Shown here piece by piece: positions 1 through 11,307 of a DNA stretch of 64,000 bases (the stretch's first letter is position 1; every line of letters begins with the position of its first letter). The position numbers and the translations under genes were made by a program. Under the pieces are notes generated by a model. The model had not been told where the DNA came from. It was given only the letters and a program-made list of their open reading frames with translations, and searched no databases. Where the stretch lies: contig JAJTUP010000118.1 in the NCBI GenBank assembly GCA_021399435.1, forward strand, positions 62,001 to 126,000, given 5' to 3'. The stretch is from Diaporthe sp. PMI_573 (lineage: Eukaryota; Ascomycota; Sordariomycetes; Diaporthales; Diaporthaceae).

Positions 1-959
1 AAACTTGAAAATTAAAGTAATTTGCCTCTATATCTTGTAGGATTCTTTTTTGTTATTAGTTCTACTCGTTTAGATAATAAATTCTTTATATTTTTACGAA
101 GCTTTTTATTCCCGCATTAATAGATTAGGTATTGGTACTTTTCGAGATCTAAACAACTAAAGCTAACCGTATATAGTAGGTTGAGACACTAAAGTCTAGG
201 TTGAGGCCCCTAAGTTTTAATAATTTCGCTACAGGGACCTACTAGGACCTATAATATAAAGCTTACATATTAGCAGGAAAATAAGGAGGGTATTAAAGGG
301 TCTTTAATACTTCGGCAAACTTACACATATAGCATTAACTCTAGTTACCGCTAGATAGAGACAATGCGGGATAGTCGACCTAGCTTGTCGAATTTTTGTT
401 AGGTAAATTAACAGCCAATCTATCTACTACTCGATATGGTTTACAAAATAAACAAAATGACAGCTTATATAGGTAGATAGGCTTTGCACGAAAAGGATAA
501 ATTTAAAATTGCAAACGGGGCCTGTGCTTCTGTAAAGCTAATGAGTCTTTTGAAAGACAAGTGCTTCGAGGCTTTGATGCTGTCGGTATATTAACAGCCT
601 TACTTTTGATTACCTCTAGGGTAGGCCTTGGCTGTGGTTGATGCAATTAAGGCACGACTAGGAGATATATTTGGGTGGTTCTTGCAGGTTAGGTTGACAA
701 ATCCTAGTATTGCTGGCTCTGTCTTTTCCCTATCCTAGACTGCTCAACCCGAGTACTATCGAAAGAGTGATACGACCTCCAACGCTAACTCACGACAGTC
801 ACCCCATGACGTACTCTCACCAAGGTCAACTTTCACTTCACTCGACCTGGTTCCCCAATACAAGCCATGTCATTTCTCACGCGGTTTACTCTTAACAAGG
901 CATCGCCGAACCGGCCCATGGTCTGAACGTTCACCTAGTATTCCCACAGAACTAGTAGC
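1..959. other. AT-rich flank without a recognisable gene
   Basis: No reading frame here shows a recognisable protein. The sequence is AT-rich with many TA dinucleotides, compatible with RIP-mutated repeat DNA, but no index was computed. Confidence 0.5.
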
Positions 960-1477
960 TAGTCAGTCTCGTCCACCTCAGTACAGTGACTTCTGGTATT
1001 GCTTTTCTTTACCATGACCAGTGTTCCAGTCTGCAACGGCGAAGTCGAACTCGTTATTAGTTTCATTCATGCCAGTTTCTGTCTACAGAATGAACTATTG
1101 TAATTCCAACGCGCCGGACAGGATGTGCAATTCGATGCTTTGGTGCTGGTGCCATTTTCCTTTATGACGACGATATCCCATTTTTTGTCATCGTTATAGT
1201 CTGTGAGAGCAAAGTAAAAGTATGCAGCCAATGTTTCGTGCAGACCAGTTCCTGTTTGGGTGATGAATGTCTTCAATCCTGAGGCTCCAGAAAGGATGTT
1301 GACTTCGGTGCTGTTGCTGCTAGTGCCGCTCCCCTCCCCATATATGATTAGTACATATACGCCGATAATGCCTAGCAGACTATACAGCGTTATCTTCTCA
1401 TTTGCTTTCCGCCATATTGTATTCTCAGCCTGGCAGAGCTGTGTGGAGTACGCCGGCCAGTTTCTGCGGGATGTCAC
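960..1477 (-). pseudogene. FG-GAP/VCBS-type repeat protein fragment, decayed
   Basis: On the minus strand, positions 1353-1067 encode the pattern STEVNILSGASGLKTF, then QTGTGLHET, then ALTDYNDDKKWDIVVIK. From memory this is the blade sequence of fungal FG-GAP/VCBS-like repeat proteins, often attached to secreted carbohydrate-active enzymes. Traces of a further repeat continue below 1067 in shifted frames (ETNNEFDFAVADWN). There is no signal peptide, no catalytic domain and several frame breaks, so it is a relic. The longest open stretch is 136 codons. The family match is by eye; the broken state is clear. Confidence 0.45.
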
Positions 1478-1767
1478 AATAGGAAGATCAAGGTGAGTCA
1501 GAGTGGAAAGCTAAAACCTAGCTTTTCGGCCGTATCATAGTTTCATACAGCATAAACCTTATTTCTACAGTATATGATCGCTTTTGCGGTGGCAAATCGG
1601 TGCCTAGTCTACTTCTCGTCTCCGCCACAGAATCAACGACTGGACCTTTGGCTTCGGTCATGCAAGGACATCTGTACCTCGACAAGGGCGTCAGTGCAGA
1701 GTACCCATGATCAAGCCTAGGGGTAGGCATAGAGGTCAACAGAGTGCTAGATAGATCTCGTCCATTA

Positions 1768-3399
1768 CTATATCGGAACAATACTTCTGTCCCCTGTTTC
1801 CCCAAGACATTGGTTGAAGACCTCTATCCCCGGGCCGTCATGAATGCTATCAATCCACATGACTTGCCTCAAATTATTCTTTACTTCGAACCACGTCCTC
1901 CCTAGACTGTCCCGGATCAGAGGGCGCAGTCTTTGCAGAAGCCAGGTCTGATCAGGGCCTCGGAACACAGACGTTGCCCCCACCATCAAGGCCCAGGCGA
2001 AGAGATAGCTCTCTCCAGCGGTGCTGGGCGTAAAGGCCATGCAAGCTTGTCGGAGTTGGTTGGCCAGACGCGGGTACTCGAATTTGACACCAGGAAAACC
2101 CCAGAAGATAGTTGTCAAGAAAGCGAGGAGTGATAACCGGAGAAGCTCGGGGAAAATGTCGTTGTCCTCAAATTCGAGCATGAGCAGCCGGGATTGAATG
2201 TATGTTATGAGATCCTCGAGAGACATCTCCCGTATCTTGTGACCGGAATCGTGGCTATCGTTGATAAGCTGTGAGAGGTCCTGTACATCCTTCAAGATGG
2301 CATAGAGCCTCCTTTCTAAAGTCCGTACCACAGGAGCGCGAGCGGGAGAAGCAGGACGCGTCAGATGGCTTGAGCCGGGCAAGTTCAGATGAACTGTCGA
2401 AAGCTGAGTCAAACGACGCAGCATCTTGGTGAAAGGCTAGATTCGCGCCGGTGCAGATGCTGTGGACTAGACCAGTTCTTCCGGCGTTGGCAGGTCAGCG
2501 ATTGGCCGGAGCCTGAGAAGCTGAATATAAGAGAGAACTAGCGACTTACCGGTGAAGTTTGGATTGAAGCAGAGGGTGACTTGCAAACGATTCTATGCCA
2601 CCACGCAGGTCGACGATTTTCTTGAGACCCATCACGTGCATGTGGGCGGACTCTACGTCTCCAAAGGACTCAGCGATCAAGGCCAAGGCCATGACGACAA
2701 TGGTTGTCGAGTCGGTCAGTGCAGTGTTCGGATCAGATAGTTGCTTGTTAAGCTCGTGAATCATCCTGTAGGCGTGAAACTCCGTCCTCTTACTCTTCTG
2801 CCCCCTCAAACTATCCAAAGAAAAAGACGTCATGTAAAGGATGGAGTGCAGGTAGGCCAAGTCGAGATGGGCCCAGTGAAACCAGTATGTCTTGGGAGTG
2901 TCAGGGCGAGAGTACCTCACGATCGGGTACATTTCATCTTTCATGTACGAAAAATCTGGAGGACAGAAGGCGTCAGGGGCAGGGCGTGCTCATGGTCGGA
3001 GGGGAGAGACGTACATGCGCAAAGCAAGCTGCGCGAACTACTATCGATGTCTTCAGGGAACTTGATGAAAGTGAACATGTCGGCAGCACCGGGGACCATT
3101 TCTGCATGTCTGATGCGGGCCAGAGCATCCTCGTCAGAGTCGAGCAGCTCACTTCGTGTCCGAGCTCCGTGGGACTCTTCAGAAGAATCACTGTCTCCTG
3201 CAGCATGCTGCGGCCGTTGTATTCCCACAGCGGTAGCCGGGGAACGGCCCTTCACTCGACCAGGAAGAGCTCGTGTACGGGTATTCTTCCCCCGCATGAC
3301 GTGACTCCGTATGAGCTTACGATCTCCAGCAGCCGTCTGACCATGGGCGTCGGCGGTGACAAAGACAAACCCCTTAGCCGCTCGTGGCCCCTTGAGCAT
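1768..3399 (-). CDS. Fungal-specific transcription factor domain protein (Fungal_trans_2 type)
   Basis: A probable nuclear regulator in three blocks read from 3399 downward. Exon 1 starts MLKGPRAAKGFVFVTADAHG and has the RKLIRSHVMRGKN segment seen at the N-terminus of many fungal Fungal_trans_2 (PF11951) proteins that lack a Zn2Cys6 cluster. Intron 1 is 2956-3014 (GTACGT...CAG) and joins ...LLCA to YFSYMKDEMYP. Exon 2 carries the family pattern ending KIVDLRGGIESFASHPLLQSKLHR, with a GTAAGT donor at 2550. Exon 3 (from about 2424 to 1768) has ...VMWIDSIHDGPGIEVF, the usual C-terminal signature. The second acceptor is unresolved: the best-looking sites give stops or the wrong phase, and an AAG acceptor near 2378 would keep frame. 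The gene may be slightly damaged. Its targets cannot be told from sequence. Confidence 0.7.
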
Positions 3400-4925
3400 C
3401 GTTCCGTTGGAATGTACCGGTACCTTTGGACGGGGACAGAATCTACCCGGGCACACCGTTGCAAAGCTGTTTGCCGGCAAGAAGTAAGTTTGCCAAGGTG
3501 CCAGTATCACTCAGATGGAAGCTAAACCACGGGTATCTGCCCAGGTGGGGCTGCAAGCGTGCTCCTGTCCGTATGGAGAATGTATATGGTGCCAAATATC
3601 GGCATAAAAATGGCGATGGGATGGGTGGCGGTATGTTCGGCTGGTTGTCGTCCGAATTAGGGAAACAATTGAAGGAGTAGATCCTTGCTGGGATATTTAG
3701 TTAGCCCCGGAGATAAGAGATAAGGCACTTCAACACCGGCGTGCCAAGATTCAGATTGTTTCCCTTTTGTGGCCTTAGCGTAAACGCTATGCCACCACCC
3801 GACGGTTTCGGATCCTCCTCCCTGCGAATCTAGTAGGTACCTTATGTCAGAGCTGTTCTCCAGCAAGGCTCTTTAGCTGTCACTATTCGTTCTCGAAACT
3901 TTTCAAGTCTTACTCTCTGGTACCGGCTATGCAAAGCCCTTCTCTTAATTATGTTGTAAAGGCTTCCTATAGTACATGTCCTGGATCCAACGACTGTCTA
4001 CGAGGTTATGGTAGAGGATTCGAACTTCTGCTGCAGTATCTCCTCGACATTCCACTGTGGGTACTTTACAACTTACCTTTCAAGGTATTGTAGGGGTGGA
4101 GGATCTAATGGCAGATTAAACATATCTTTGCATGTGACAGGTCTGTCGCAGCCCGCGACGCAGCTACTACGTAGATCTTGGGCACCGTCGCTTTATTAAT
4201 AACTTCTTACCGTTTTAGGGAAACAATCAACTGGGCTTATAAAGCAGTGCCATGGCTTAGTGCAAAATGCTAGTCGCAGGTAGAGTTTTTGGATTGTTTA
4301 CTTAATGAGGATAGGATATTCGGTGCAAGCTAAGGCAAAACTAAGTTAGTCTAATCCAGGCATAGAAGCATGCAAGAGCCAAAGGTCCATGTTGTTTTTC
4401 ACCTTGTAAATATTGAGCAGGCGGCCGGTTTCGAGCCCTCTTATACTGAAAAGTATTTCGCAGTAATGTAAATTCGGCAATTAGATGATGTCTTTCTAGT
4501 ACGACTTAATCACTCTGTTTTGTCGTTAATTTGTTTAACTTTGACTGAGCTGTGGCAGAGCGCCAACTGTGATAAATTGTGGGCAAAGGTACGGCCAGCT
4601 GTCTCAAGTTCTCAACCATGGGAGCCTGAACACAATCGTGTCTGCAGAGTGCAGACCTCAGCTTCTCCGTTCAATCTAGTAGTGCCTCAGAACGACGTGT
4701 TCCAAGATTTCCATACCCACTTATCTAACACCGACAGCTCCATCGTGTCGTTGCATTTTCTCAGGATTGCGTCAAGAGCAGAGCGTCACCGCCCCATGCG
4801 CCCCACACCAGTGGCTGTTGATGAGAACACGCCATGGCAGTGGGATTTGAGTTATCCACCCCCATAATTTACGGGTCATAGACATGACACAGACACTTCA
4901 TGTGCTTCGAGGCTTCCGGTTCCAG
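3400..4925. other. Intergenic region
   Basis: About 1.5 kb between two divergently oriented genes. I see no convincing coding region; small open stretches have no recognisable pattern. Parts (3880-4480) are AT-rich. Confidence 0.5.
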
Positions 4926-5113
4926 GCATGTGTGAGCTTGAGCTTATAAATCCGGCATTTAGTGGAACCGCTCTGTGGGAGCTCACACACACTGCTGGTA
5001 TAAAACGACTTGCTTCCTCTCTCAAACTGACAGTCACACATCATCAACCCACCACAACAACACCATCCCATCCTCTTACTGCACAAGCCAGACTCCATAA
5101 GAAATCCATCGCA
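4926..5113 (+). promoter_or_regulatory. Probable core promoter and 5' leader of the SDR gene
   Basis: A TATA-like CTTATAAATCC lies at 4943-4953. It is followed by a CT- and CA-rich leader (5010-5110), typical of fungal 5' UTRs, and the start context ATCGCAATG. Inferred from composition and position only. Confidence 0.35.
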
Positions 5114-6133
5114 ATGTCTAGATACACCGCCTCCCACGCTAACCCCCAGGGTCCTGGAGATGCGCGGCCCACGGCTCTTCAGGTCGTTGAGGACGAAGGC
5201 CTCATCGGCAAGCTCACCGGCAAGGTCGCCCTTGTGACGGGCGCAAACTCTGGTATCGGTGTCGAAACAGCGCGAGCTCTCCACGCCGCCGGTGCCACTC
5301 TCTACCTCACTGCCAGAGACGCCGTCAAGGCCCAGCAGGCCGTCGACAAAGTCAAGAACGGACCCGGCCCCAAATCTGATGCGCCCGTCCACGGCATAGA
5401 GCTGCGGCTGGATTCCCTCGCCTCGGTGCGAGCAGCTGCCAAGGCCTTCCACGAGAAGAGCGACAAGCTTAATCTGCTCATCCTCAATGCGGGCGTTATG
5501 GCCACGCCTGAAGGGAGGACCGAGGATGGCTTCGAGACACAGTTTGGCACGAACCACTTAGGCCACTTCCTCCTCTTCCAACTGTTAAAGCCCGATCTGC
5601 TCGCAGCCTCCACGCCTGAGTTCCAATCGCGGGTAGTTGTTGTGGCCTCCGCCGGCCATCGTTACGGCAAGGTCCGCTTCCATGACTTCAACTTCGAAAA
5701 GGACCCTTACGACCCCTGGGCGTCATATGGCCAATCCAAGACGGCCACTATCTACCTCGCCAACGAGATCGAAAGACGGTCCGGGTCCAAGGGACTGCAC
5801 GCCCTCGCTGTGCACCCGGGTATTGTCGCCACCAATCTCTCTCAGTATCTCAGCCAGGAGATAGTAGAGGGGATGTTGAAGGATGAAACAAGGCACAAGA
5901 CCATAAAGAGCGAACCCCAGGGAGCGGCCGCGGCTGTTTATGCTGGGCTGAGTAGGGAATGGGAAGGTCGAGGCGGCAAGTACCTCAGCAACCTCGTCGA
6001 CGAGGGACCGGCGGATACTACGGGAGACTGGTTGAATAACGAGGTTGGATATGCCCCGTGGATTTACGACGAGGAGTCTGCAAGCAAGCTTTGGAAGGCA
6101 TCGAACGAGCTGGTAGGCTTTGAGAGCGAGTGA
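5114..6133 (+). CDS. Short-chain dehydrogenase/reductase (retinol dehydrogenase/WWOX-like)
   Basis: A 339-aa single-exon NAD(P)-dependent oxidoreductase of the classical/extended SDR fold. The Rossmann glycine motif TGANSGIG is at about residues 40-47, followed by the NAG motif (ILNAGVMA). The catalytic serine is in VVVASAGHRYG and the YxxxK pair is YGQSK. The PG motif HPGIVATNL follows the active site as expected. The start is the ATG at 5114 (GCAATG); the frame is open upstream, but the CA-rich leader is not coding-like. Length and motif order match fungal proteins annotated as short-chain dehydrogenase or WW-domain oxidoreductase, without a WW domain here. Substrate unknown. The neighbours do not suggest a biosynthetic cluster. 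Confidence 0.9.
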   Translation: MSRYTASHANPQGPGDARPTALQVVEDEGLIGKLTGKVALVTGANSGIGVETARALHAAGATLYLTARDAVKAQQAVDKVKNGPGPKSDAPVHGIELRLDSLASVRAAAKAFHEKSDKLNLLILNAGVMATPEGRTEDGFETQFGTNHLGHFLLFQLLKPDLLAASTPEFQSRVVVVASAGHRYGKVRFHDFNFEKDPYDPWASYGQSKTATIYLANEIERRSGSKGLHALAVHPGIVATNLSQYLSQEIVEGMLKDETRHKTIKSEPQGAAAAVYAGLSREWEGRGGKYLSNLVDEGPADTTGDWLNNEVGYAPWIYDEESASKLWKASNELVGFESE

Positions 6134-6530
6134 TAGGATCGGCCCTAGCACACTCGGTTCTTGGTCTACGTATCTGCCATGTATCCTTCCGGACCAAAAC
6201 GCGGGAACAGAGCCAGTAGCATTTATCTAGTTCTACCTTTAAATTTAGTTTTGGTGTTTCGGTACCTCTTGCTTTCTCCATATGCTGTAGTCCTATACCA
6301 TCTAGGACCACTTAATGGAACTCGGCCTCATCATCCTCGAGATTAGGTAAGTCATGAAGCCCGTCCAGGAGCTGATCACTCTCCCGGCCACGCCATGGCT
6401 CAAGCATGTTAACATGGAAAACATTGTGCAGCAGTCTCGCGTATTTTTCGGACTCTGGTGAGATGGAGAGTATCGCGATAGCCATGCGGCTAAGTCGTGA
6501 ATATCTTCTCCGCTGCTTAAATGCGCACCA
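6134..6530. other. Intergenic region
   Basis: No gene recognised. It separates the SDR stop codon from the C-terminal remnant of the hAT relic on the minus strand. Confidence 0.45.
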
Positions 6531-8546
6531 CTATTGAAGCGGCGTAGAATCGATCTCTATCGGTTGAGCGGTAATAAAGGTCATGAAATTATCCTCATAA
6601 CGCAATCCGGCGGTCTTTACCTTTATATCTCTTGCCAACTGAGCTAGTTTATTAGTCTCATGTTCTACAAAGTCTGGGACAGCGCTTGGAGCGGCCGGAG
6701 GCTTAGTAGGGAGCTTAATATTGTATTCTTCTTCCCAAATCGCTTGTGCTCCGCTAATTGTGTTGTTGTACCACTTATCCGGCCAGTTCTGCTTAATGTA
6801 GGCGTCTTGTTTTGAAGGGTCGAGAAGGAGAGCGGCGGAATAAACGGAAACGTCCTCGGTCATAATGTAGTATTTATTTATAATGAACCAGCCCATATTG
6901 ATAGCATGTAGCATACACTTATCGCGTGTCTCGGGTACGCTATAGTGCCGCTATAATTGTATTAGCATCTATCTTAGCCGTTGAGACTAGCGATGAGATG
7001 TTCTTGCTACCTCGCAATAAAATGGCTCACCTTCTCGTTTTCATAATGAGAAAGAAGGCAGTCTATTAGAAATAATGACTGTGAAAGAGATGCTTTATTG
7101 CCCTCAGCACACAATGTGGCTCCATCAAAGGGTTGGAGAAATAGGTACGCTTTCTGAAGCAAATCCCAATCAGCCGCTGTTAACCAATTGTCTCTGAGGA
7201 TCTGCTTGTGTTCATGCATGAATTGAACGATATGCGCCTTCTTTTTGAAAAGCTTATTGAGGACATGATACCATGAAGACCACCGTGTCTCATTATTGAT
7301 CCCTAGTTGCAACCCGACTTTATTGTCCCACAGTTGGCTAGTAAGCGATGAGCAGCGTGTCCAAACAGCCAGACCGTGCAGTTTACGCAGCGCAGGTATG
7401 CCCTTAATGCCTAGATAGTCCTCATCAACGTCCGATCTCGAGAGACGTCTACGTCTGCTACGTCTTCTGGTGGTGAGGGCCCGAGAGAAGTGAATTAATA
7501 GGTCTTCACTAGTGGCTTCGGATGCGGCTTCAAGTGCGGCAATGAGGGCTTCATTTGATGACCCGAGAAGGAAGGCTTGAAGGGAGAGATTGATGATGTG
7601 GTCGATGCAGTGGATGCGGCGTTTTTTGGGGTCATAGTCGATCTACCGCTTATCATTAGATTAGTCAATTGAAAGCGGCCGCCAACTTACATTAAGATTC
7701 TCTTTTAATCGACGTGCTATTGACTCTAGACATGTGTCGTTTGACGTAGTGTTATCTCTGGTATGATAGCCGAGTTTTGACATGATTCTGAATGTCTTGA
7801 GAATACTTATAATGAGATCAGCTTGCCGCTCTCTAGAGTGGTTGTTGCGATATTCCGGCAGTCCTAGAAGCGCCTTTTGTAGCTGACAATCCTGATCAAC
7901 CTATTGAGTACAAACAGCCAGTAGAGCATGGCGATGTGGCGATGTCTAGAGATTGGTGGAGATATGAATAGGCGAAGATGCGATTGCTAGTTTGCCTTTG
8001 ATCTGATCTCTATAGAATACGTGATTTTCCGCAATGTGACGCATGGCCTGGCGCCTGGAGGTGATTAATTGATTACCGATGGTTGGATTGCATGCCAAAG
8101 CGAGATCCTTCAACTCGTTTCATTCAACGGCTGAAAAAGGAGCTCTCTGCCGTGTGAGCAGTCCTATAACAGCTTCATTATATGCCTGCCGATTGAAAGC
8201 CTGCCGAAGACTATCAGGTGTAGGGATAGATGCAAACATGGCGGTTAATGAGCGTTGATTTGACGATATTGGCGAAGGCGGCGGCGGCGGCCGAAGCTGT
8301 GCAGCATGGCGGTTTTTGATATGCTGTACAGCTGTTGCTTGATGCCCATGACTCCATTTAGGGCATAATTGGCATAACTACATAAAGCATAGTGTCTTTG
8401 GTCTTTTGTTTGCGGCCGGCGGTAAGCGGTTTATTCTTATCTGGATACTGTTGATCTATAATAGAAAAGAAGTTTGAAGGCAATTGATTAGATGTTTGAG
8501 AATTAGAGTCGCCGATTGACGATAAAATATCGCTTTCTGAAGCCAT
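6531..8546 (-). pseudogene. hAT transposase relic
   Basis: Pieces of a hAT transposase lie in order on the minus strand. An N-terminus starts at 8546 (MASESDILSSIGDS). A middle piece at 7312-7007 has the NNETRWSSWYHVLNK motif and a QPFDGATLCAEGN-type segment. A piece at 6914-6531 has YYIMTEDVSVYSAALLLDPS. The intervening DNA (7313-8357) holds family-like fragments in shifted frames. The C-terminal dimerisation domain is missing, and no termini or TSD were found. It is clearly inactive. Confidence 0.7.
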
Positions 8547-8781
8547 AATGATGGGTATGAGATGAAAACTATCTTAATACGAAAATTTTCCGGTATTTGT
8601 GATGTTTGGGGCGATAAAAAGCTGTTACATTTGGGGATGAATTGGTTGTCATAGAAGCTCTCGGTTCTCTATCTAATGAGTGGAAAATAGGTCGGTTTCT
8701 TATACCTAGGGTGAAGGGCCTCTGGGACCGTTGTGTTGAAGAACTTGCTTTTTGGGAAAGATAGGTGACACTAACTTCTGA

Positions 8782-8789
8782 CCGGAAGT
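8782..8789. repeat. Target-site duplication, left copy (CCGGAAGT)
   Basis: CCGGAAGT occurs immediately left of the element terminus at 8790 and again immediately right of the other terminus at 13998-14005. Eight bases is the TSD length known for hAT transposons. Confidence 0.9.
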
Positions 8790-8800
8790 CAGCGCTCCTA

Positions 8801-9060
8801 ATAGTCCAGACCAAAAACTGGACTATTAGTCCAAACTGCAGTCCAGACCAATAGTCCGTGGACTATTGGTCCAGTCTGCGTCTCTCGGATTGGACTGACG
8901 GTCCAGTCCGCGTCTCTTGGACTAGACTGACGGTCCAGTCTACGTCTCTCGGACTGGACTGATGGTTCAGTCTGACTTCTACCAGACCGACCAGTAGTCC
9001 AGTCCGAGGATCGCAGACTAACAGTCTGACTAATAGTCTGTCCAAGATTCGGGGTGACTC
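8801..9060. repeat. Left subterminal repeat array of the 5.2-kb hAT element
   Basis: Degenerate units of about 31-32 bp contain GGACTGACGGTCCAGTC, itself palindromic, followed by CGTCTCT. The right end of the element has a matching array. In hAT elements such arrays usually hold transposase-binding sites; that role is inferred here. Confidence 0.75.
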
Positions 9061-9939
9061 AGGCAGCGTCTTTCCAAATCTGTGGCCTGCTGCAGAGTGC
9101 CAATTCAACAACTACGCGATCCAACGCGTGACACGCGTTGGTAAAAATTTCGATGCACTGCTAAGATATGTTAGCCGGTACAGCCCAGCACTGCGTTAAT
9201 CTATGGAAAACCAAGTATCATGCAACTGAAACCATCGGCCTAACAAGATGCCAGAATTACATATTTCGACCTGTTCAACAGCAACCTACTTTATAGCTTT
9301 GAATGGGCTACCTGGCCGATTTCCAGGAAGAATATCTGCAACGTGAGAGATGATGAAGTGCATGTTATCTGAGCGGCGAAAACCCGCCCGGTGGCGTTAA
9401 GAGATACCAGCCCCGCCATTACAGGTAGGTGGCATGCAAAGTATCCCCTATCCGGCGCATGTAGGGTAGGTTCGCTCGCGTAACGCACCTCGGCAAATCA
9501 CTTGAGATGCTAGTAAACACGGCTGGTCTCTGCGTAAGAATCATATTTCATACTGGTTACGATATAGTCACTGAATCTACTGTGCTGAGAGCATCCGTCT
9601 GGTATCAATTCCATTATGATTAGAGATATATTCCCGAGTCGTCGATTTACAGTCAAGAGATACATGTCATATCGTTTTTATCGACGAAGACGGGAGTCCG
9701 CTGGTCTTGTGGACCTGCGCCCAAGCAAACATACACCCCTGGACCGATGTGCCAGCGACTTCGCAGATCCCCCGCATACCTTCACGTGGATGCTCAACTT
9801 CCGAGCCCCTGTCGGCCTTACGTGCGCAAGCCGAATAACGAACTCAAGAATCAATTCTAATCAGACACCAAGCTGTCGCGAGAAGAGCGCGAAACCGGCA
9901 CGGGTGGAATAGTGCAACGACGATCCAAGGTTTTTCGTG

Positions 9940-10861
9940 GAATCCGGATATTCGCGCCCAAAAAAATGGATGGCGCGCCCAATTTTATGACTAATCATGC
10001 CGCCCCATGTGCCCGAATTAAAAAACACTATGGGTTCGCCATACAAAAAATTAATGTAACTACATCGACTAACATGCCGCTGCATGCCACTATTCCCACA
10101 CACTTCAGGGCACCAAATAAGCACTATTCGACCCAAGTATTGGCAAACGGTGCCCAAATCAAGCAAATAAGCACTATTAGACCCAAGTGTTGGCAAACGG
10201 TGCCCACGATGCCCATGTCGTTACCTACGTGACCCATCTAGTCGAATAGTAAGCCAATAAAGCCGGGCATTACGGCAACAATCTCGTCCTGCATTTCCTT
10301 GGCGCCCTCGCCGCCGCGCGCCTCGGCTACATGATAACATCGTGTAATTCGGCTTCGCGTAATACTTTACCGTCAGCCAGCCAGCAGAGCTCGTGGCTTT
10401 GTCTAAATCGGCCTTCAGATCGTCATAAGTATTATATCCATTATTAAAAAGCCCCAGGAAGGTAGGAGGGTTGGAAAGCGCTAGACGGCGGTGGTTTATA
10501 GCGGTGATGTTGGTGTTCCAGTTATGACAATCGACCTGCCACTATGCCTGGAGCCCCGAGTAATCCGGGACCTCTAACATCGCCACAACGCTACAGATTT
10601 AATATCTGAATAGCGAGAGTATGTTTTTAATGCCGAATTAATCAATTCCAAGAAGCAAATAGTCGATTAGACAAGGTGGTTGGTGGGTGGGTTGAAGTTG
10701 GTGGGCAAAGGAGGTTTCGCAGTGTATATGGTTGAGGCTGCAAAACGCACCATGATGGGTGGTGAAGGGGGTTAAAATGGGAGGCTCTGATTGGCTGCAG
10801 CGCTGCTTAGTCATAAAATTGGGCGCGCCATCCATTTTTTTGGGCGCGAATATCCGGATTC
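9940..10861. mobile_element. 922-bp nonautonomous inverted-repeat element nested in hAT
   Basis: The ends are near-perfect inverted repeats of about 55 bp starting GAATCCGGATATTCGCGCCC (9940-9994 and 10807-10861). The flanks are TTTTCGTG at 9932-9939 and 10862-10869, an 8-bp TSD. No transposase-like frame lies inside, so it is a MITE-like nonautonomous element; the 8-bp TSD suggests mobilisation by a hAT-type enzyme. It sits within the 5.2-kb hAT element and is therefore younger than that insertion. Confidence 0.9.
10114..10207. repeat. 50-bp tandem duplication inside the nested element
   Basis: CAAATAAGCACTATTCGACC at 10114 recurs at 10164 with one base changed. Both copies continue through CAAGTRTTGGCAAACGGTGC. 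The period is 50 bp and there are about two copies. Confidence 0.8.
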
Positions 10862-11307
10862 TTTTCGTGAAGCATGACGGGATGTTGGCCCTCAGCGGCT
10901 GGTCATTGGTCAGCGGGCTGTGAGCAGAGCCAACTGGGAAGTCGAAGGTGGGCCCAAGTTGTGGGCGCTAGGCGGACAGTTTCACGGTGGCCCAGGAGGA
11001 GAAATCGGTTGGTTGCTGAGCACGGGGAGTGAGATCTCAGATGAGTTGGGCCACAGATGCAGGATCCAACGCGTCCAACGATTGGAAGTGGATAGTTGAT
11101 TGCGCACCCTGTGGCTTGGCCCGAATGACTACCGAAAATCATGTCTGGGTATTTGTACTCATCCACTCTCAAGAGTCCAGAATGGTCAGAGAGAAAGTCG
11201 TCTGCTACATAATCTCTGTGCGCACCACCATCGAAGTCGCCAGACAATTCTCTCCCACCGTGCTCTGTCATCACCACCCCTGCTGTCTACTTGCCATCCC
11301 CCGAATC

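Noticed and set aside
1768..6133. Transcription factor plus SDR as part of a secondary-metabolite cluster
   Set aside because: No polyketide synthase, NRPS, terpene cyclase, P450 or transporter gene is present nearby.
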